Shown here: piece by piece, positions 18,101 to 26,083 of the stretch
Layout of the letters: each line of letters starts with the position of its first letter
Numbering within the stretch: position 1 is the stretch's first letter
Source of the DNA: Amycolatopsis acidicola
GTDB lineage: Bacteria; Actinomycetota; Actinomycetes; Mycobacteriales; Pseudonocardiaceae
Assembly: GCF_007713735.2 (NCBI RefSeq)
Contig: NZ_VMNW02000044.1
Span: 1-64,000 of the forward strand
DNA: 64,000 nucleotides
Reading direction: 5' to 3'
Made by a program: the position numbers and the translations under genes
Notes under the pieces: model-generated
What the model saw: only the letters and a program-made list of their open reading frames with translations
The model's database searches: none
What the model was told of the DNA's origin: nothing

Positions 18101-18679
18101 GCCCGCCGTCGGCGGGAAGACGTCGAGAATCCCGCCGCGGACGGCGAACTCGCCGCGCTTCTCGACCATGTCCACGCGGGTGTAGGCCAGCTCGACGAGC
18201 CTGTCCAGCACGCCCTCGAACTCGTTCTCCTCGCCCACGGTGAACTCGACCGGCGCGAGCGCGCCCAGCCCGGGCGCCATCGGCTGGATGAGGCTGCGCA
18301 CGGTGGCCACCACGACCCGCGGCGGGTTCTCCCCACGCAGCTGGTGCAGCACATCGAGCCGCCTGCCGACCGTGTCGGCGCGCGGGGAGAGGCGTTCGTG
18401 CGGGAGCGTTTCCCACGACGGGAAATCCGCGACCGCGTCCGCCCCGAGCAGGCTCGTCAGCGCGGCCGTCAGCTCCTCGGCCTCCCGGCCGGTGGCCGTG
18501 ACCGCCAGCACCGGGACACCCGCGCCCTCGTCGGCCGCCAGCGCCGAGACCACCAGTTGCCGCGCGGTGGTCGGGCCCTGGAGATCGAGCAGCGGCGCGC
18601 AGGCGCGTTCGACCACGCCGCCCAGCGCCGGGTGGTCGAGAACCGAAGACAGCAGACCGGACAACACCCCGTCTGTCAC
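15110..18679 (-). CDS. mfd: Transcription-repair coupling factor Mfd
   Basis: An 1189-residue ATP-dependent translocase that removes RNA polymerase stalled at DNA lesions and recruits UvrA. The order is the UvrB-like module (about 1-400), the RNA-polymerase interaction domain (near 470-560, KKGDYVVHDQHGIGRFVEM), the RecG-like motor (Walker A GDVGYGKTE near 655; DEEQRFG near 757; TATPIPRTLEMSL) and a C-terminal TRCF domain. I chose the GTG at 18679 with GGGGAG 5 nt upstream, giving VTDGVLSGLLSSVL; the longer open frame upstream only crosses the neighbouring gene. Confidence 0.97.
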   Translation of the reverse strand: MTDGVLSGLLSSVLDHPALGGVVERACAPLLDLQGPTTARQLVVSALAADEGAGVPVLAVTATGREAEELTAALTSLLGADAVADFPSWETLPHERLSPRADTVGRRLDVLHQLRGENPPRVVVATVRSLIQPMAPGLGALAPVEFTVGEENEFEGVLDRLVELAYTRVDMVEKRGEFAVRGGILDVFPPTAGHPYRVEFWGDEVSEIRAFAVSDQRSLQGEIQHFHAPPCRELLLTPDVKARAGELAEQYEADAQLAEMLAKLADGIPSEGMEALIPVLCDGELDLLTDAMPEGTHVVLADPEKIRARAHDLVRTGQEFLEASWMAAAGGGQAPIDLGASAYRDLAEVAKHAGETNRRWWTLSQLTTEDADVYQVAVEASPAYRGDLERAVTDLRAHLAAEGTAVLVVAGHGTASRAVEQLSGAEVPATLAGEGITGALPQGVVTVACGGLAEGFVVPELRLVVLTEADLTGRGATGGTSTKDLGAKMPSRRRNAVDPLALKKGDYVVHDQHGIGRFVEMVQRTIAGATREYLVLEYASSKRGHPGDRLYVPTDQLDEVSRYVGGELPSLNKLGGSDWKNTKAKARKAVKEIAAELVQLYAARQAAPGHPFGQDSPWQRELEDAFPFTETNDQLAAIDEVKADMERGVPMDRVICGDVGYGKTEIAVRAAFKAVQDGKQVAVLVPTTLLAQQHLNTFSERMQSFPVKIKGLSRFTNKSEVDGVLAGLADGEIDIVIGTHRLLQTGVRYKDLGLVIVDEEQRFGVEHKEHIKALRTHVDVLTMSATPIPRTLEMSLAGIREMSTILTPPEDRHPILTYVGAYDDKQVGAAIRRELLRDGQVFYVHNRVSSIEKAAKRLRELVPEARVVTAHGQMNEERLEKIIQGFWEREFDVLVCTTIVETGLDISNANTLIVERGDLLGLAQLHQLRGRVGRGRERGYAYFLYPGESPLTETAHDRLATIAQNTELGAGMAVAMKDLEIRGAGNILGAEQSGHIAGVGFDLYVRLVGEAVDVFRRSAGAEPIEDEELGEVRVDLPVDAHIPHDYVPGERLRLEAYRKIAAAPDAEALHAVEEELIDRYGQPPAPVRRLLAVASFRHACREAGVTEVTLQGNTIRFAPLPLPDSKLVRLKRLYPKATFKAVTNTVAVPKPTEGPAGGRIGAPPLRDDALLEWCTKLLHNLTKAPAPVG

Positions 18680-18732
18680 GAAAACTCCCCTGCGCAGACC
18701 CGTGGACACACCCCTGCCCGGGTCGAGAGGGG

Positions 18733-19674
18733 TCAGGGGCCCTCGGTACCTAGCGTACGTCGGAGGACCGGCACCAATTCGGCCACCTTCGCCAGCTGCT
18801 CGGCGACGAGGGCCGGGTCGACCGCGGCGATCCGCAGCAGGACGTGCTCGGCCCCGGCCGCGGCGAATTGCCCCAGCCGGGTGAGGAGGTCCTCGCCGGT
18901 GAGCATCACCTGGATCCGGCCGATGACGTCGAGTGGGCGCGCGTATGTGGCGCGGCAGTATTCGTCGAGCGCCTTCCGGCCGCGCTCGGCGTCGTCGTCC
19001 ACGAAAACCGTGGCGAACAGCGCGGGCGTGACCGGCCGGGCGCCCGCGACCTCGCGGATCGTGGCGAGGCCCTGGGCGTAGTCCGCGACGTCGGGCGGGT
19101 ACGGGAGCCAGCCGTCGTAGAGGCGGCCGGCGCGGCTGAGCGCGGCGGGGGTGATTCCGGCGAGCCAGACCGGCGGCCCGCCCGCCCGCGCCGGACGCGG
19201 GACTTCGGGGAGCCAGTCGTAGTGGAGAACCTTGCCGTGGAACGAGGACGGGTTGCCGGTCCACAGTTCCCGCCACAGCGTCACGGTGTCGTCCAGTTGG
19301 GAGAACCGGGTCTTGAAGTGCACGCCGACCAGTTCGAACTCCTGCTCACTGAACCCGGGGAACCCGGCGCCGACGCCGAGCACCACGCGGCCGCCGGAGA
19401 TCAGGTCGAGCGAAGAGATCGTGACCGCCGCGTGCGCGGGATTCCGGTAGGCGGGGATGAGCGCGGCCGTGCCGAGCGTGATGTGTTCGGTGGCCTGCGC
19501 GACGGCGGTGAGCAACGTCAGCGGCTCGACGCGGGCGCGCGAGAGCGAGTCGCCGACCCACACGGAGTCGAAGCCGGTGCGCTCGGCGTTCACGGCCATG
19601 TCGACGAGCGCGGCGGCGGAGCCACCGGCCTGCAGCTGGGCCTGTCCGGCGGGGAGGAGAAGTCCGATTTCCAT
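18733..19674 (-). CDS. LLM-class F420-dependent oxidoreductase
   Basis: A 313-residue TIM-barrel enzyme of the luciferase-like monooxygenase superfamily, of the type that uses coenzyme F420 in actinobacteria. The start MEIGLLLPAGQ, the FDSVWVGDSL strand, VVLGVGAGFPGFSEQEFE and PRPARAGGPPVWLAGITPAA are characteristic. Substrate unknown. The ATG at 19674 was chosen because the barrel begins there; the open frame extends much further upstream without family similarity. It is divergent from the XRE regulator gene, 75 nt apart, which may regulate it (inference). Confidence 0.85.
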   Translation of the reverse strand: MEIGLLLPAGQAQLQAGGSAAALVDMAVNAERTGFDSVWVGDSLSRARVEPLTLLTAVAQATEHITLGTAALIPAYRNPAHAAVTISSLDLISGGRVVLGVGAGFPGFSEQEFELVGVHFKTRFSQLDDTVTLWRELWTGNPSSFHGKVLHYDWLPEVPRPARAGGPPVWLAGITPAALSRAGRLYDGWLPYPPDVADYAQGLATIREVAGARPVTPALFATVFVDDDAERGRKALDEYCRATYARPLDVIGRIQVMLTGEDLLTRLGQFAAAGAEHVLLRIAAVDPALVAEQLAKVAELVPVLRRTLGTEGP

Positions 19675-19749
19675 GAGGGCAACGGTCGTCGCGCGCGGGC
19701 ATGCCCTCAATTCCCTCCTGGGAATGGCGCGCCAGGGGAAGATGGATCC

Positions 19750-20517
19750 GTGAGCGGATTCGGCAGCGCGCTGCGGGAATGGCGTGGGCGGCGGCGGTTG
19801 TCCCAGCTGGAGCTGGCTCTGCGCGCGGGCACCACGCAACGGCACGTGAGCTTCATGGAAAGCGGCCGGTCCACGCCGGGGCGCGGCATGGTCGTGCGGG
19901 TCGCCGAATCGCTGCAACTGCCGCTGCGCGAACGGAACGCGTTGCTGCTGACAGCGGGCTACGCGCCGAGCTATCCCGAGACCAGCCTCGACGACCCCGC
20001 GCTGAAGCCGGTGCTCGACAGCCTCGGCAGGCTCCTCGACGGCCACCGCCCGTACCCGGCGATCGTGGTCGACCGCTTCGGGGATCTCGTCGCGGCCAAC
20101 GACGGGATCGGGGTGCTCACCGAAGGCGCCGCGCCCGAACTGCTCGAACCGCCGATGAACGTGCTGCGGCTGGCGCTGCACCCGCGCGGAATGGCGCCGC
20201 GCATCGTCAATTTCGACGACTGGGCGCAACACGTTCTGGAGCGCCCGCGTCAGGAAATCGCGCGCGCCCCGCACGAACGCCATTCCTCGCTACTGGCCGA
20301 ACTGGAGGGTTACCTGCCCGCGCCGCCGACGCCGGGCGCCGAACACCTCGGTTTCGCGGTGCCGCTGCGGTTACGGTCCGCGCTCGGGGAACTGCGCCTG
20401 ATCACCGCGATCACCACGTTCGCGACCGCCGTGGACGTCACGGTTTCCGAACTGCGCCTGGAAACCTTCCTGCCCGCCGACGAAGCCACCGCGGCGGCGC
20501 TTTCTCGGCCACAATGA
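19750..20517 (+). CDS. XRE-family regulator with MmyB-like ligand domain
   Basis: A 255-residue DNA-binding regulator. The N-terminal helix-turn-helix (about 5-65) contains LREWRGRRRLSQLELALRAG and RHVSFMESGRSTP. The rest is the MmyB-like ligand-binding domain, a PAS-like fold reported to bind fatty acids in some members (PAIVVDRFGDLVAANDG; RLALHPRGMAPRIVNFDDWA). GTG start at 19750 with GGGGA 11 nt upstream. Codon 208 (20371-20373) is TTA, the rare leucine codon read by tRNA-Leu(UAA). Divergent from the LLM oxidoreductase gene, the usual genomic pairing for this regulator class. Confidence 0.88.
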   Translation: MSGFGSALREWRGRRRLSQLELALRAGTTQRHVSFMESGRSTPGRGMVVRVAESLQLPLRERNALLLTAGYAPSYPETSLDDPALKPVLDSLGRLLDGHRPYPAIVVDRFGDLVAANDGIGVLTEGAAPELLEPPMNVLRLALHPRGMAPRIVNFDDWAQHVLERPRQEIARAPHERHSSLLAELEGYLPAPPTPGAEHLGFAVPLRLRSALGELRLITAITTFATAVDVTVSELRLETFLPADEATAAALSRPQ

Positions 20518-20521
20518 CCGC

Positions 20522-21694
20522 ATGCGCAGGTTCGGAATCGTCCTTTTTGCCTTGCTCGCCACGGCGTGCACGAGCTCGCCTGCCCAGGAGCTGCCGCAGC
20601 AGCCGAGCACGGTGCCCGGCGAGCAGAAGCTGCACGTGGACGTCGTCGCGCACGGGCTGGAGCACGGCTGGGACATCGGGTTCCTGCCGGACGGGAAGTT
20701 CCTCGTCACCGAACGGCCGGGCAGGCTCGCGCTGATCGATCCGGACGGCACGGTCACCGACGTGGCGGCGGACCTGTCCGACGTGTACGCCAAGGGCGAG
20801 GGCGGCCTGATGGGCATGGTGCTGCACCCGGACTTCGCGCGGTCGCGCCGGTTCGTCACCTGCCAGACGCACCAGGAGGCGGGCAAGGCGGTGGACATCC
20901 GGCTCGTCACGTGGACCCTCTCGCCCGACGACCGCACCGCGACCCGCGTCGGCGAGCTGCTGACCGGGCTGCCGGTGAACAGCAGCGGCAGGCATTCCGG
21001 CTGCCGCCCGGCGATCGCGGCCGACGGGGCGCTCATGGTCGGCACCGGCGACACCGCGCGGCCCACCATCGCGCAGGACCGCCACAGCCTCGGCGGCAAG
21101 GTGCTGCGGATCGACCTGAACACCGGGAAACCCTTGCCGGACAACCCGTTCATCACGTCCGCGGACCCGAACGAGCAGCGGATCGACAGCTACGGGCACC
21201 GCAACGTGCAGGGCATCACCGTCCGCCCCGGCAGCGGGCAGGTGTTCACCGCCGAGCACGGCCCGACGTTCGACGACGAGATCAACTTGGAGCGGCGGGG
21301 CGGCAACTACGGCTGGGACCCGTCGCGTGGCGGCACCAACACCACCGACTACGACGAAGACGTGTCGATGACCGACACCCAGCGCTTCCCGGACGCGGTC
21401 AGTCCACTGTGGACGTCGGGGCGGATCACCGAAGCGATCTGCGGCGCGGCCTTCCTGACCGGCTCGCAGTGGGGCGCGCTGGAGGGCAAGCTGGCCGTCG
21501 TCGCGTTGAAGGGGCAGAAGATGCTGCTGTTCGACGTGGACGCGGCTGGCCGGATCACCAAGGTCACCCTGCCCGAGGAGTTCGACGAGACCTACGGCAG
21601 GCTGCGCGCGGTCCGCTCCGCGCCCGACGGCTCGCTGTACGTGACCACGTCCGACGGCGACGACGACAAACTGCTGCGAGTCACTCCCGCGTGA
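20522..21694 (+). CDS. PQQ-dependent glucose/sorbosone dehydrogenase-like lipoprotein
   Basis: A 390-residue six-bladed beta-propeller of the GSDH family. A short signal sequence ends in a lipobox (LLATAC, Cys16). Family landmarks are the opening LEHGWDIGFLPDGKFLVTER, the GEGGLMGMVLHPDF loop, GHRNVQGITVRPGSGQVF with the catalytic His region, and AEHGPTFDDEINLERRGGNYGWD. Such enzymes oxidise aldoses outside the membrane using PQQ and Ca. It begins 4 nt after the XRE regulator stop, so the two genes may be transcribed together. Confidence 0.88.
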   Translation: MRRFGIVLFALLATACTSSPAQELPQQPSTVPGEQKLHVDVVAHGLEHGWDIGFLPDGKFLVTERPGRLALIDPDGTVTDVAADLSDVYAKGEGGLMGMVLHPDFARSRRFVTCQTHQEAGKAVDIRLVTWTLSPDDRTATRVGELLTGLPVNSSGRHSGCRPAIAADGALMVGTGDTARPTIAQDRHSLGGKVLRIDLNTGKPLPDNPFITSADPNEQRIDSYGHRNVQGITVRPGSGQVFTAEHGPTFDDEINLERRGGNYGWDPSRGGTNTTDYDEDVSMTDTQRFPDAVSPLWTSGRITEAICGAAFLTGSQWGALEGKLAVVALKGQKMLLFDVDAAGRITKVTLPEEFDETYGRLRAVRSAPDGSLYVTTSDGDDDKLLRVTPA

Positions 21695-21724
21695 CACAGC
21701 TCACCGGAAAACGGTGACACGGCG

Positions 21725-22445
21725 CCCGAAGAAACGCTGTCCGGGCGAAGGCGAAACCGGCTCGGCGGCGACACGCCACCGGTGCGGCTGGCGCAAGGCC
21801 GGGATCGTGTCGTCGCGGGCGGAGTGCCGGTCCGTGGGTTCGTGCCCGGCCGCGTCGACGGCGTGTACCTGCATCTGCACGGAGGCGGGTGGATGCTCGG
21901 TTCCGCGGCCGGACAGGACGAAAAGCTCTGGCGGCTCGCCGAACAGGCACGACTGGCCGTGGTCAGCGTCGACTACCGCCTCGCGCCGGAACACCCCTTC
22001 CCCGCCGGGCCCGACGACTGCGAGGCGGCCGCGCGCTGGCTCGTCGCGAACGCCGCGGCCGAGTTCGGCACCGAACGACTGCTGATCGGGGCGAGTCGGC
22101 CGGGGCGCACCTGAGTGTCCTGACGCTGCTGCGCCTGCGCGACCGGCACGGCATCGTCGGCGCGTTCCGTGCGGCGCAGCTGACGTTCGGCCCCTACGAC
22201 CTGTCGATGACGCCGAGCCAGCGGTCGTTCGGCTCCCGGCGGCTGCTGAGCAACACCGACACGCTGCGGCGGACCTACGACCTGTGCACCCCCGGCCTGA
22301 GCGCGGAACAACGCCGCGATCCCGGGATTTCCCCGCTGTACGCCGACCTCGCGGGCCTGCCGCCCGCCCGGATCGTCGTGGGCACCGAGGACTGCACGGG
22401 CGCCTGCCAGCGCTGGGCGAGGAACAGCGAGTCGTCGAGCAGGGG
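21725..22445 (+). pseudogene. Decayed alpha/beta hydrolase (HSL/Aes family)
   Basis: The frame of 21782-22114 shows GVYLHLHGGGW (oxyanion motif) and VVSVDYRLAPEHPFPAGPDD. It stops where the nucleophile elbow should be. A one-base shift at about 22090 restores GESAGAHLSVLTLLRLRD and the family sequence through LPPARIVVGTED. The next 54 nt (22392-22445) make no sense forward, but their reverse complement encodes PLLDDSLFLAQRWQAPVQ, the segment that normally follows VGT-D in this family; it is an in-place inversion. The C-terminal catalytic His part is missing. No intact start is evident. A clear pseudogene. Confidence 0.85.
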
Positions 22446-22447
22446 GA

Positions 22448-22981
22448 CGCACTGCCCGGCTCTACGCCCTGGTGGAGGAGTTGCGCGCGTCGGCGCCACG
22501 GGCGCTGACGGTCGCGGCGCTCGCCGCACGGTTCGAGATGAGCAAGCGCACGGTGCAGCGCGATCTCCAAGCGCTGCTGAAGGCCGGCGTTCCGGTGCGC
22601 GCCGCGGCTGCGGCGCGAGAACTCTCCGCACGGATCGTCGCGCTGCCCTCGTCGTCCAGCTCTCCGGTGCGTGACGCGGTGGAACTAGCCCTCGCGACCG
22701 ACACGGCGCTGCGACTGTCCTATCTGGACGCCGCGGGGCACGAAAGTGACCGCGTGGTCGAACCGGCAGGCCTGCTCACCGCGGCCGGCCGGTGGTACCT
22801 CATCGCGTGGTGCCGGACGCGGCAGGCAGGGCGCGGTTTCCGCCTCGACCGCATCACGGCCGCTGCCGCGACCACGGACCGGATACAGCCCCGCGACCTG
22901 GCCGAGCTCCTGCGCGGCTCGGCCGCCGAACGCGCCGTCCGGCCCGGCACGCTGAGCCAGGACTTGACTTCAAGCACTTGA
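22448..22981 (+). pseudogene. Remnant of HTH/WYL-domain transcriptional regulator
   Basis: An open frame that joins the dead hydrolase without a proper start. It holds the HTH (LYALVEELRASAPRAL, then AARFEMSKRTVQRDLQALL) and the WYL effector domain (AGHESDRVVEPAGLL, GRWYLIAWCRTR, GFRLDRI). The linker between them, usually about 80-100 residues longer in this family, is collapsed to an Ala/Ser stretch, so an internal deletion is likely. A GTG at 22472 could start a 169-residue product, and expression cannot be excluded. The MerR promoter is embedded in its 3' end. Confidence 0.65.
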
Positions 22982-22994
22982 AGTTCCGCATGCT
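22964..22994 (+). promoter_or_regulatory. MerR-type promoter and operator, leaderless start
   Basis: A -35 TTGACT (22964-22969) and -10-like CATGCT (22989-22994) are separated by 19 bp, the long spacer typical of MerR-regulated promoters. A perfect palindrome ACTTCAAG-CA-CTTGAAGT (22967-22984) fills the spacer. The ATG of the merR gene at 23001 begins 7 nt after the -10, so the transcript would be leaderless. Confidence 0.8.
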
Positions 22995-23000
22995 GGTGTC

Positions 23001-23444
23001 ATGGCAGCAGGAACGGCACAGGCGTGGTTCACGATCCAGGAAGCCTCCCGGCGCAGCGGGCTGAGTGAGCCGACGCTGCGCTACTACGAGCAGATCGGCC
23101 TGATCGGGCCCGTGCCGCGGGACCCCAGCAGCGGGCACCGGCGGTACGACGCGGCGGCGATGAGCACGATCGAGTCGCTGGCCTGCCTCCGCTCGGCCGG
23201 GATGCGAGTCGACGGGCTGCGCCGCTACCTGCAGCTGCTGACCCGCGGCCGCGAAGCCGCCGCCGAGCAGCGGGAGCTGTTCACCGAACACGCCGATCGC
23301 CTGTCGGCGCAGCTCGAACTCATGCAGCTGCGCCTGGAGTACCTGCGCCTCAAGGCTGAGCTGTGGGACGCCCGCGAGCGCGGCGACAGCGAGGCCGAGG
23401 AGCGCGTGCTGCCGCGCATCGTCGCGCTCACCGAACGCTTCTGA
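23001..23444 (+). CDS. MerR-family transcriptional regulator
   Basis: A 147-residue regulator. The winged-helix DNA-binding domain at 11-80 reads TIQEASRRSGLSEPTLRYYEQIGLIG, followed by RRYDAAAMSTIESLACLRSAGM. A dimerising coiled coil at 85-135 contains QLELMQLRLEYLRLKAEL. There is no C-terminal Cys set, so a metal-type inducer is unlikely; it resembles the NmlR-like group lacking clear effector sites. It is followed after 20 nt by the SDR reductase gene, its probable target, and is preceded by its own 19-bp-spacer promoter. Confidence 0.88.
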   Translation: MAAGTAQAWFTIQEASRRSGLSEPTLRYYEQIGLIGPVPRDPSSGHRRYDAAAMSTIESLACLRSAGMRVDGLRRYLQLLTRGREAAAEQRELFTEHADRLSAQLELMQLRLEYLRLKAELWDARERGDSEAEERVLPRIVALTERF

Positions 23445-23464
23445 CTATCCACAAAGGACGGGCA

Positions 23465-24409
23465 ATGAACGGGAACACACTGGTCGTGGTCACCGGTGGC
23501 ACCGGCCATCTCGGCGGCCACACCATCGTGCGGCTGCTACGGGACGGCTACCGCGTCCGCACCACCGTGCGCTCGCTGGAACGCGACGCGCAGGTGCGGG
23601 CGGCGGTGGCCACGGGCGGCGCCGATCCGGCCGGACTCGAAGTGGTGGCGGCCGATCTGTCCGCCGACGACGGCTGGGCCGCGGCGCTCGAAGGCGCGGA
23701 CTACGTGCTGCACCTCGCTTCGCCGTTCCCCGCCGAGGCGCCCGAGAACGACGACGACGTCATCCGCCCGGCTGTGGAAGGCACGCTCCGGGTGCTGACC
23801 GCCGCGCGCGAGGCGAAGGTGCGGCGCGTCGTCATGACCTCGTCGTTCGCCGCGGTCGGTTACAGCGCCGAGCCGCGCGAGGTCTACACCGAGGCCGACT
23901 GGACCGACCCGGCCGACCCCAACGAGGCCTACATCCGCTCGAAGGCCATCGCCGAGCGCGCGGCTTGGGACCACGTAAGGGAAAACGGCGGCCCGGAGCT
24001 GACCGTGATCAACCCGACGGGGATCTTCGGCCCGGTGCTCGACGGGCACCTGTCGTCCTCGGTGCGGCTGGTGCAGGGGCTGCTCACCGGGGCGATGCCG
24101 GTCGTGCCGCGCAGGTACTTCGGCGTGGTGGACGTCCGCGATGTCGCGGACCTGCACGTGCTGGCGATGACGGAGCCGGCGGCGGCAGGCCGGCGTTTCC
24201 TTGCCGTGGCAGGGAAATCGATCAGCCTCCTGGAGCTGGCCCAGCTGCTCGGCGAGCGGATCGCCAAGCTCCCGGAGGAGTCGCCCGCCGAACAGCCCCG
24301 GATCCCGGTCATCGACAACACCAAGGCCAGGACGGTGCTCGGCTGGATGCCCCGCGCCGTCGAAACGACCATCGCGGACACCGCCGACAGCCTGCTAATG
24401 CAGCCGTAG
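23465..24409 (+). CDS. NAD(P)-dependent epimerase/reductase (extended SDR)
   Basis: A 314-residue extended short-chain dehydrogenase of the dihydroflavonol-4-reductase/aldehyde reductase-like group. The dinucleotide motif TGGTGHLGGH is at 8-17; TSSFAAVGY supplies the catalytic Ser; and the YxxxK motif is YIRSKAIAERAAW. VINPTGIFGPVLDG is also typical. Substrate unknown, probably a small ketone or aldehyde. It is the second gene of the merR operon and overlaps the convergent fasR-like gene by 15 nt at the 3' ends. Confidence 0.87.
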   Translation: MNGNTLVVVTGGTGHLGGHTIVRLLRDGYRVRTTVRSLERDAQVRAAVATGGADPAGLEVVAADLSADDGWAAALEGADYVLHLASPFPAEAPENDDDVIRPAVEGTLRVLTAAREAKVRRVVMTSSFAAVGYSAEPREVYTEADWTDPADPNEAYIRSKAIAERAAWDHVRENGGPELTVINPTGIFGPVLDGHLSSSVRLVQGLLTGAMPVVPRRYFGVVDVRDVADLHVLAMTEPAAAGRRFLAVAGKSISLLELAQLLGERIAKLPEESPAEQPRIPVIDNTKARTVLGWMPRAVETTIADTADSLLMQP

Positions 24410-25063
24410 CTTCGGTTTGTGCTCCAAATGGGACAGCCCGTTCCAAGCCAGGTTCACCAAATGCGCGGCCACTTCGTCGCGTTTGGGTTTGCGGGCGTCG
24501 AGCCACCACTGTCCGGTCAGCGCGACCATCCCGACGAGCGCCTGCGCGTACAGCGCCGCGAGCTTCTCGTCGTAGCCGCGGACCGCGAACTGCTGGGCGA
24601 GGATGTGCTCGACCTGGCTGGCGATGTCGTTCAGCAGCGTGGAAAACGTGCCGGTGGACGAGGCCACCGGCGAATCCCGCACCAGTATCCGGAACCCGTC
24701 GTGGGAATCCTCGACGTATCCGAGCAGGGCGCTCGCCGCCTGCTCCAGCATGGCGCGGGGGTGGCCGCCGTGGAGCGTGGAAACCATCCTGTCCAGGAGG
24801 ATCTGGGTTTCGCGGTCCACGACGACCGCGTAGATGCCTTCCTTGCCACCGAAATGTTCGTACACCACGGGTTTCGACACGTTCGCGCGATGCGCGATCT
24901 CCTCGATGGAGGTGCCGTCGAAACCCTTCTCGGCGAACAGCGCGCGAGCCACGTTGAGCAGCTGCTGGCGGCGTTCGGCACCGGTCATCCGGACGCGGGC
25001 CACCGGGGCCGGGGGCCGCGCCCCGGTGACCACTTCTCGTTTCTGCCTTTTTCGAGCCGCCAC
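24395..25063 (-). CDS. fasR: TetR-family regulator, FasR-like
   Basis: A 222-residue TetR protein. The DNA-binding domain (about 28-75) reads GAERRQQLLNVARALFAEKG, FDGTSIEEIAHRANVSKPVV and YEHFGGKEGIYAVVVDRE. The sequence through ILVRDSPVASSTGTFSTLLN and LYAQALVGMVALTGQWWLD closely recalls FasR (Rv3208) of M. tuberculosis, an acyl-CoA-responsive activator of fatty-acid synthase genes. It lies just downstream of the acyl-CoA desaturase gene on the same strand, which fits a lipid role. The symbol rests on remembered similarity, not on a search. Confidence 0.78.
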   Translation of the reverse strand: MAARKRQKREVVTGARPPAPVARVRMTGAERRQQLLNVARALFAEKGFDGTSIEEIAHRANVSKPVVYEHFGGKEGIYAVVVDRETQILLDRMVSTLHGGHPRAMLEQAASALLGYVEDSHDGFRILVRDSPVASSTGTFSTLLNDIASQVEHILAQQFAVRGYDEKLAALYAQALVGMVALTGQWWLDARKPKRDEVAAHLVNLAWNGLSHLEHKPKLRLH

Positions 25064-25080
25064 CGCAGCAGCTTAGGGTG

Positions 25081-26025
25081 CTACTTGGACTCGGCGGCCA
25101 AGCGGGCGAGCCGGGTCGGGGTCGGCCAGCGAACGTTGTCCACCCAGCCGAACTTCTCGAACGCCCAGATCACCCGCGCCGAGATGTCGATCTGGCCGCG
25201 TTTGACGCCGTGGCGGGCCGAGGTCGGGTCCGCGTGGTGCAGGTTGTGCCAGGACTCGCCGAAGGACAGGATCGCCAGCGGCCAGAAGTTCGCCGACTTG
25301 TCACGCGCCGCGAACGGCCGCTCGCCGATCATGTGGCAGATCGAGTTGACCGACCAGGTCACGTGGTGCAGCACGCACACCCGGACCAGCCCGGCCCAGA
25401 AGAAGGCGGTCACCGCGCCCCAGAACGACCACGTGACGAGTCCACCGATCAGCGCCGGCACGGTCAGCGTCAGCAGGGTCCACAGCCAGAACAGCTCGTC
25501 GACCTTCTTGATCGCCGGGTCCTTGAGCAGGTCCGGGGCGAAGCGCTCGGCGTTGCTCTGGTCGCGCTCGAACAGCCAGCCCATGTGCGCGTGCCAGAAA
25601 CCCTTGGTGATCGCCCACGGCGAGGTGCCGAACGCCCACGGCGAATGCGGGTCGCCGTCGCGGTCGGAGAAGGCGTGGTGCCTGCGGTGGTCGGCGACCC
25701 AGGTGATCACCGGCCCCTGTACCGCGAGGCTGCCCGCGATGGCGAGCGCGACCCGCAGCCAGCGCTTGGCCTTGAAGGAACCGTGCGTGAAGTAGCGGTG
25801 GTACGACACCGTGATGCCGAGCCCGCTGATGCAGTAGAAGACCGCGAACAGCGCCACGTCGATCCAGCTCAGCCCCCACCCCCAGGCGAAGGGCACCGCC
25901 ACCGCGATCGCCACCAGCGGCAGGATCACGCCGAGGTAGACCGAGAACTGGATACTGAAGGGCCGCTGCCCGCTGATGACCGGTTTGGGCCCTTTGGTAG
26001 CCGGGGGTTCGAGGGTAGCCGTCAT
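25081..26025 (-). CDS. Acyl-CoA fatty acid desaturase
   Basis: A 314-residue membrane di-iron desaturase of the delta-9 stearoyl-CoA type. The three histidine boxes are HRYFTH (76-81), HRRHH (113-117) and NLHHA near residue 270. Four or more hydrophobic segments (28-48, 55-72, 92-108, 190-230) span the membrane. It introduces a cis double bond into acyl-CoA and thereby tunes membrane fluidity. I chose the ATG at 26025 (MTATLEPPAT); longer upstream extensions cross the promoter region. Likely regulated at the palindromic site near 26090. Confidence 0.93.
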   Translation of the reverse strand: MTATLEPPATKGPKPVISGQRPFSIQFSVYLGVILPLVAIAVAVPFAWGWGLSWIDVALFAVFYCISGLGITVSYHRYFTHGSFKAKRWLRVALAIAGSLAVQGPVITWVADHRRHHAFSDRDGDPHSPWAFGTSPWAITKGFWHAHMGWLFERDQSNAERFAPDLLKDPAIKKVDELFWLWTLLTLTVPALIGGLVTWSFWGAVTAFFWAGLVRVCVLHHVTWSVNSICHMIGERPFAARDKSANFWPLAILSFGESWHNLHHADPTSARHGVKRGQIDISARVIWAFEKFGWVDNVRWPTPTRLARLAAESK

Positions 26026-26083
26026 GCGCAACCACACTTCTTCCTGCTCAGCGCCCTTGCGAAGGGTCACCTTACCTACGTTT

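Noticed and set aside
15110..19081. Very long ORFs antisense to mfd and other GC-rich genes
   Set aside because: They are mirror frames of strongly supported genes, as expected at this base composition.
18680..19276. N-terminal extension of Mfd by about 200 residues
   Set aside because: The extension lies in another frame over the LLM oxidoreductase gene and is Arg/Pro-rich without Mfd similarity; a GTG with a good ribosome-binding site marks the true start.
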